Shown in pieces: positions 58,301-64,000 of a stretch of DNA of 64,000 nucleotides. A program made the translations under genes and the position numbers. This stretch comes from Breviolum minutum Mf 1.05b.01 (taxonomy: Eukaryota; Sar; Dinophyceae; Suessiales; Symbiodiniaceae): assembly GCA_000507305.1 (NCBI GenBank), contig DF241685.1, positions 1 through 64,000 on the forward strand, read 5' to 3'. The notes under the pieces are model-generated. The model worked only from the letters and a program-made list of their open reading frames with translations. It had not been told where the DNA came from and did no database searches. The stretch's first letter is position 1. Every line of letters starts with the position of its first letter.

Positions 58301-58800
58301 GTAAATATTATATTATACATGCACGTTGTGGGTTTTTCGTCAGTATTCATTTGGGATTTGTGTTGCTGCATTGTTTGTGCTTACATGGGTCGGGAATGAA
58401 CTCAGGATTCTGGACAGGTCTGGGTTCGTGAAATCATACCAACCACCAAATTTCCTGAAATCGTAGTGCATTTTGGAATCCCCTACAAAACTACCATTTG
58501 AGGTGGCGTCGCTATTATTCGCCCGATATTTGCCAAATGTTTTTGATTTGGAGTGCCAAAGTCTCAAGATCCTTGGGCTTTGCTATCTTCATTCATCAAA
58601 AGACCAGATGCAGATTGAAAACCAAAAATTCCTTCACTCCCATTTCAAATTCAATGCACTCGGATGCTCAGAATGACAGACCAAAGGTAGTGACTTTCCA
58701 GTACAGCATAAACGGAAGCTGGTTCATTGAAAATCAAATCGAGCCAACTGCGACCTCTTCTTGTTCGCGATCGATCTGGATATCCATGTTAGGGTCCCGT
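55386..58800 (-). CDS. Exon series of an unknown gene upstream of dtd
   Basis: Best exons: 55386-55451 (YNEIWWRDPKSLFFEAPFLA, TCCAG|GTTGG donor); 56002-56094 (FLLLDVDTLLESTFDDGLLL, TRHGT; TGA at 56002 or a GT donor just before); 56565-56680 (IVTRSPLGYVAIPSKPFCFF, PWRLHMELEEAVKRWDS); 57116-57208 (CCCAG|G acceptor; VTSSEPWELHRENQALKDLI, ERHIWPRR); 58340-58560 (KTFGKYRANNSDATSNGSFV, YDFRKFGGWYDFTNPDLSRI); near 58755-58800 (DPNMDIQIDREQEE into a GTCGCA donor). All minus strand. Whether they form one gene or two is unknown; a terminal-inverted-repeat element sits between the exons at 57.2 and 58.3 kb, apparently inside an intron. No family recognised. Confidence 0.38.
57620..57697. repeat. Inverted repeat (hairpin), about 20-bp arms
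   Basis: AATCCAAAAATCCATCTTTT near 57625 and its inverse AAAAGATGGATTTTTGGATT near 57678 are essentially perfect, with a loop of about 30-35 bases. A weaker related copy (TTGGATTCAAGTCCAAACGA) lies near 57570. An N follows at 57713, as expected for a hard-to-assemble hairpin. Confidence 0.8.
57770..58075. repeat. ACTGACTA/ACTA tandem array
   Basis: About 300 bases of four-base-phased ACTG, ACTA, ATTG units (GACTAACTGACTAA...), with a pure ACTA run near 57950-57990. Non-coding; stops in all phases because TAA/TGA are in the unit. Confidence 0.9.
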
Positions 58801-58946
58801 ATTGACTGATCCAATTAAGGAGGCCACTAAACTTTTTGGGAGAACATTTCATCAACTAGCGTGCCTATTATGTTGGGACATTGTACACAAGAAAAAAACA
58901 GCTTCCCGAACTTGCTGTTCCAAAAACAAATAAAACGATCACTACC

Positions 58947-61900
58947 CTACTCTTTTTTGAGGCGAAGCTTTCTGGAGGACACTTGAGACACCTTTGCCAC
59001 CTGTCCTCCCCCTACTCCTACCTCTGCACGAAGGGTGGGCTCAGAGGACCGGCCTTGGAAATGGAAGTCGGATGGATTTGAAGCGCTTTTCAAATCAAAT
59101 TTCCAGATTCTGACCCCTCATCACTCAGTCAAAAATGGACCAACCATGGGGAAGAGAGTACATGTGCGTATACAGGCTGTATATCATGTATAATTATATA
59201 CTGTATATGTAATATTATATATGTTAGATAAACATATGTTGGTGATTATATTATGATTAAATTACGATGATATATGTATACATTATATATATACAGATAC
59301 CTGGACTCTCGATAGAAGGATGCCTCGTTTTTCTGGTTGTTGGGATGTTTGTTATGCCATTCACCAGCTCATCGAAGCTGGAAAAGTTCAGCAGCAATCA
59401 TCTCCATGGATGGAAATCCTCTTCAAACCGTTCCTTTTTTGTAGAAAACCCAAAGATCCAATATGGATGCCTCGGGCCAAGAGAAGGAGGAAGCACTATC
59501 CCATCTAACGCTTGATGTTAAGGTTCTGGCTGGCACGTAGACTGCTTTGAGCCCCTAACGCGACAGAGTTTGGTTTGCCAGGAATGCGTAGAAGTGGCTT
59601 TTCTGAAAGAATCAAAGTGAGAATTTGACACTGAGCATGCTGGGTACAAATTCGGCTCTCTTTGTGCACTTCGCAAGACAGTGTCAACCAATCAGACCTG
59701 GCATTTCTCAACAAATTGCACCTCCATCTGGCATCTGCGGAACGAAGGTCGACGCTTCCTGGGGTTTTGAATCAAGTGTAGCCATAATGTGCTTGTGAAG
59801 ACAGGTCTTGAATTCTGTCAGGGGAATTTCTCAAAACGAGGGACCTGCCAATTTATCTAGAAATGAAAACTTAGTAGTTCTTCTTGTGGCACCGAAGCAG
59901 TCCAAGATTTCGTCCATCCACTGTATCGTATTTGCCGTGGATGTTTTTGGTCAACCATATCACCTTATTTTGGCATGGCATACAATGACGTTTTGAACCA
60001 GCTTAAATCACTTATACCCCGCATTTGGCTGTTTAGCTTTTGACAGTGAGATTTTCAAACTCTTCACCTTCATTGATGAATCATGTGCATGTCCATCAAT
60101 ACCTATGTCGCCTATGTCCATGTTGCAGTCATGTTGGGGGTGCGAAAAACAACTGCCATGTCCTTCCAGGGCCCCCCTCCTGGCTATGCAACATGGAGTC
60201 GTAGGCGCTTTTGACCTCGCTGACTTGGATAAGTGGGAACTTTGTACGTAAACTTCCCAGGATTCTCATAAACATGCCATTTGATTGGTTCTAAGTCACA
60301 AATTGCTATGAGTCCGAATTTAAGGGTCTGAGATGTACTGAGGCGAATAGATTTCAGGCCAACTGTTTGGATCCTCTAACCAAGCTCGGGCAGAAAGTTT
60401 GGGATAAGTGTATCCATAATATGTCAATTGGGTCCTGATAATCGTAATCGTAAGAAAGATCTTCTCATGATATTGCCAAAATCCTTGCACCATGGTATTT
60501 GGTGTCATAAAGCTTCATTTGGATGCCCCTACTTCAATTCCAGGAAGTTCTCAATCTTTGACACTTGAAACAAGCCGTCACCGTTTTGTGCCTTGCGCAG
60601 CAACGGGCCGAACACACGGTCGCGCTCAATGACCTCACGACAGGTCCAGAAGTTTGGCCTAAATTAGAATCAGAATCAAACATTACTGACGTCCCAAGGC
60701 AAGCAAAAGTCATCTTGGATCCCAAGATTTAAATGATGTGAATAAAAGACGCTAAACACTGTTGGGCCATTTTTCGAATCCCCTTACTACGTAGTGATAT
60801 TTCATGCAGATTTCATGAGGAAGGGTAACATTTATGAGGAAAAGGAAACTCCTGAAGGGATCCCAGGTGTTTCAACTGTGGTCAATCAAAATTTGAGTCC
60901 AAGACATTCCTGAAATCTAGGATCCATAAGATCGACCCGGTGACATCCAACCTCCTCAAAAAGATCACTGTAGATCTTCAAGGACGATTCTCCCTCAGTT
61001 GGAGCACCTCAAATCAAGCCCAAGATATTTGAATCGATTGAACCCGCACCAATTGAAGCGACATTTAGACTCTTAGACTCGGTGGAAGGTGGAAACCTTA
61101 CTCTCCACGCACATCGTGGCCTCCAAATTGACTGTAGGTGCTCGGTTGGTAAGGCCTGGGCAGGGGTGGTTGATTTTGAGGACATCAGCCTAAAAGCATG
61201 AAGACTCGACAGACCAGCTTTCATACTGAAATTATTCAAATTACTATTTGTATTTATCAACATTTGATTTTGTTCTGCCATTGTTCTTAGTCTGTTTGCA
61301 GTTGTTTTCCTCGGAAAATGCCACGAAATCTGCATACCAAGTTCATCGGTTGGACGTTGGCCGAGCCCAGGAACCAGAGCTTCACCCTTTCGAGCCCCAA
61401 ACGATGATGTTGTCGAATGCATGGGCCGTCGATTCGGTGTGCCCTCAGCAAACCCTAAACCGGTAGGCTGGAGTGAAAATGATGGCATTTTCAAAAAATG
61501 TGGCATCAATCAAAATGAAGATGGTGATGAAAAAATATTTGCTTTGCGGCCAAAAAGTGAGGGGGTGCCACATTAAATGACCTTCCGAAAAGGAGTTCAC
61601 TGGGACACTAGGAAGGATGGATGACCATTCAAACCACAACCATGCAACAATTTTTGCACTATTAACATAAAGCTTACAAATTTAGACTATGGATCTTCAG
61701 GCGCCGCCTTGCCTCCACGCCTTCCCAACAGGGCATCCCACAAAATTGGAGAAACTTCCACCCAGCGAGGCTTCCGAAATTCCTAGCATTTGCGGTTTTG
61801 TCACGGAGGGAATCTACTGTTGGGGATGTCCAAAAGAAGATCCGGGCACCGTGACATCCGAAAAAACACACAATATTTTGGGACCTTTCAGTTGGAAAGA

Positions 61901-62065
61901 AGCTGCAAGAGCTCTTCTTCGGGAGCATAAAACTTTCATCCTGACCTTCGTGGCAACCTGAAAACCGTCCTTCTGGCCACGCAGTGCTGGCAGTCCGGTA
62001 CAATGGGCTCCTTCCTGCAGCCACACAGCCATCAAGAAAGCCAAAATCTGACCAATGCAGGGCAA
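58947..62065 (-). CDS. Secreted protein of unknown family (6 exons recognised, start and stop seen)
   Basis: ATG at 62065 opens a signal peptide, MPCIGQILAFLMAVWLQEGA; exon 61958-62065 ends CAG|GTTGCC in phase 0. Exon from 61782 to about 61690 (AG|G; EFRKPRWVEVSPILWDALLG). Exon 60533-60658 (TTTAG|G to TTGAA|GTAGGG; PNFWTCREVIERDRVFGPLL, RKAQNGDGLFQVSKIENFLE) joins in phase 2 to 60339-60434 (TQLTYYGYTYPKLSARAWLE, DPNSWPEIYS). Exon 59698-59758 (KRRPSFRRCQMEVQFVEKCQ). Terminal exon 58947-59053 with TAG (RSSEPTLRAEVGVGGGQVAK, basic end SRKLRLKKE). Coding-like blocks at 61.0-61.5 kb and 59.3-59.7 kb probably supply more exons. The compact middle pair looks like an enzyme domain but I cannot name it. 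Signal peptide implies secretion or plastid import. Confidence 0.48.
61009..61509 (-). CDS. Coding-like block, probable exon(s) of the secreted-protein gene
   Basis: A 166-codon minus frame (FAEGTPNRRPMHSTTSSFGA, RPTDELGMQISWHFPRKTTA) competes with another frame (HTESTAHAFDNIIVWGSKG) near 61375-61435. One or two exons are likely within it; which frame is used is unresolved. Confidence 0.3.
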   Translation of the reverse strand: MMPHFLKMPSFSLQPTGLGFAEGTPNRRPMHSTTSSFGARKGEALVPGLGQRPTDELGMQISWHFPRKTTANRLRTMAEQNQMLINTNSNLNNFSMKAGLSSLHAFRLMSSKSTTPAQALPTEHLQSIWRPRCAWRVRFPPSTESKSLNVASIGAGSIDSNILGLI

Positions 62066-62569
62066 GATCTCCTATAGTTGAGGCCATATTGCGATGCTGT
62101 GGCACTACCCAGGTCATTCTTCACTTGTCACGTAAACCAAATCCACCGAAAAGTCGAGGAAGAGAGACCAGCATTTGCAAATCTAATGAACAATGTGAAA
62201 GTCTGAGATCTAGAATCTAGCCATTACCTCTACTGTATGCTTTCCAGATCAATTGAAGTCCAGTCCAAGGCAGTCCACACCTTTTAACAGATCTTGCGGG
62301 GCCTAAATCTCAACACTTCTTGAGTTGAACCATTAATTACGAATGTTTTCAATGGTTTCACCCACCCTTTTGCGGGAAACTGTCCTAGCATCAAATTCTC
62401 TACCCTCAAATTGAATTAAACTGATGCCACAGAATGTGCAGGCAAGAACTTTAAACGATAAATCGAAACAAATTTTGGTCAACTGGCCATGGATGTCAAC
62501 AGCATATCCACAGTATTCACTTTAGGCACACGGTCCAAGTCACGCGCGTGTGCACCTGTGGATTACTTT

Positions 62570-62942
62570 TTAGGATACACAGGTTAGTGGCAAGATATAG
62601 GACGATGAAGGCATGGATGTTCTCTCGCAAGTACTCCTGGTGACAAAATAGTCTTGGTATCGCGACATGCCAAATGTATATGCTGTATTTGTATCTACTG
62701 CCCTACATGGACGTGCACGTGTGTCAGGCATTAAGTTTGCATCAGCCAATATTCGCAATTCTAGCTCCATTTGTTGCAACATGTTGTGCAAGCCTCCATG
62801 TGGCCGGCACAAGCCACCCAAATGACCCTTGCTTTACACGTATATAAAAGCTCTGTTCAGGATCTCTGGAGGTTTCATACCCCAACATAGAGGAGCCATG
62901 GAAATCAGCAATAATAAGTCGCAATCGCACAATATATTTCAT
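62570..62942 (-). CDS. Candidate exons of the next gene upstream
   Basis: Minus frames read IIADFHGSSMLGYETSRDPE, QSFYIRVKQGSFGWLVPATW (62760-62925) and NMLQQMELELRILADANLMP, TRARPCRAVDTNTAYTFGMS (62610-62790); they overlap in different frames, so only part of each can be exon. Probably the 3' region of the gene preceding the secreted-protein start at 62065. Confidence 0.28.
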
Positions 62943-64000
62943 AATAGATTATATGTAACTATATAACATATGATGTAATGTACTTCTGTTGCAAAAAGGC
63001 GGTGCCCAGGCCCAACATCTACAGTACCTGGGCGAAATTGTTCTGCATGTCCACCCAAAGGAACCTGGCAAACCAGAACCACAATCAGGGTTCTGGAAAT
63101 CTATAGCTGGTTCTTAAGGAATAAGTCCTCTGCGAAGGAATTTTGTTTTTTGTGTTTTGTTGCTATTGTGCTATCTAGTTTACCCTCATCCCTTTGGATT
63201 TCGATGATGTTTACACTGTACCGCTATTTCCTTCAGGAGATAGTCGCGTTTGGATTTGATATTCAAATGTTTTGGTCTTTCAGAGAATCATGTGCTGCAC
63301 CAGATTGACAAAAGTCAATGTTTTTCCAACCAGTTGCCACAATGAATCGAGACCCTTTCTGTGGCTTGATTCATACGCTTGCTTAGGCGTTGTTGCCTAC
63401 TCAATCTACATCTTCTATACACAACAATTTCTTAGAGTACCTGCATCCTCAGTGGTTGTGTGAGTTCCGGGTTACCCTCTAGTTTTAAGGTACATCCCCA
63501 AGTACCGAGAATATGAAATTCGATCTCGATACAATACCACAAAATAGTGGTAATTGTAAGGTGTTCCTGAAATTGAAAGGTGTAAGCATCTTCTATCTAC
63601 CTGATCATGCAATGTCATGCATTTACACTTTGCACTGCACCCTTCCGCCCTTGTGGTGATTCAACGAATCCCCTAAGAATCCCCCCTCCGCAAATGCCAT
63701 GTCTTCACCTGGTTCTTGCGTCGACTTGGCCTGTCAGCATCACTGAGTAAAGCTGTCTGTTGAATGGGGAGGAAATCATGACATCCACGCACCGTTGGCC
63801 AAAATCGATCTCTCCAAGTCTCCAAGTCAACTTCAGATCTTCAGACCCCTTGCTTTTGAGTGCCACCGTGCCTCCTTGTAGGTTCGAAGCTGTTGAAGCT
63901 GTGTTCCCTTAAGCGCTGAGTTAGCCTCGAGACTGGAAGGATTCTATCTTGTTTCCCGTTGTTTCCCTGTGTTTTGGCAAAGATGTCATCATTGATGGTA

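Overview
This looks like nuclear DNA of an intron-rich eukaryote, most likely a dinoflagellate. Three things point there. (1) Every exon I can support reads from the minus strand across all 64 kb, as expected for dinoflagellate head-to-tail gene arrays. (2) Where a known protein family fixes the reading frame, several introns begin with GC or GA instead of GT, and most acceptors are AG followed by G. (3) Introns are full of TA/CATA microsatellites, and there is no bacterial operon structure, Shine-Dalgarno signal or rRNA. The assignment is inference. No organelle or bacterial genes were seen.

Two genes are certain by family. A CobW/COG0523-type GTP-dependent metal chaperone lies at 25.5-27.9 kb (six exons, C-terminal SH3/Tudor-like extension). 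A D-aminoacyl-tRNA deacylase (DTD) lies at 51.2-54.8 kb (seven exons, including a 27-nt microexon). Both were assembled by joining exons with matching phase. They serve separate housekeeping roles (metal insertion, translation proofreading); nothing links them except position.

The other genes are exon chains whose coding nature is supported by open frame, phase-compatible splice sites and protein-like composition, but I recognise no family. They are: a secreted protein starting at 2467; a three-exon chain at 5.1-5.6 kb; a gene ending at 10501 with exons back to 12.65 kb; a chain at 21.4-22.2 kb; a gene ending at 22917 (five phase-0 exons back to 24.05 kb); a secreted protein from 46371 probably ending at 42375; scattered exons at 46.8-50.4 kb; exons at 55.4-58.8 kb; and a secreted protein from 62065 ending at 58947. 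Many single exons between these (3, 8-10, 13-16, 19, 28-42 kb) are listed at lower confidence.

Repeats are prominent. There is a GATAT satellite (6.4-7.1 kb), a pyrimidine-rich degenerate tract (14.8-15.6 kb), an element built of TATAAAATGAAA units (17.6-18.2 kb), a foldback beside a stop codon (22.8 kb), a dispersed GGGATCCTT family (three copies and a fragment), a repeat-flanked segment with an assembly N (43.1-43.6 kb), and a terminal-inverted-repeat element holding an ACTGACTA array and another N (57.3-58.3 kb). No tRNA, rRNA or CRISPR was found. Stretches where I see nothing beyond AT-rich, intron-like sequence include about 7.15-7.6, 24.4-25.5, 36.0-36.6 and 63.5-64.0 kb.
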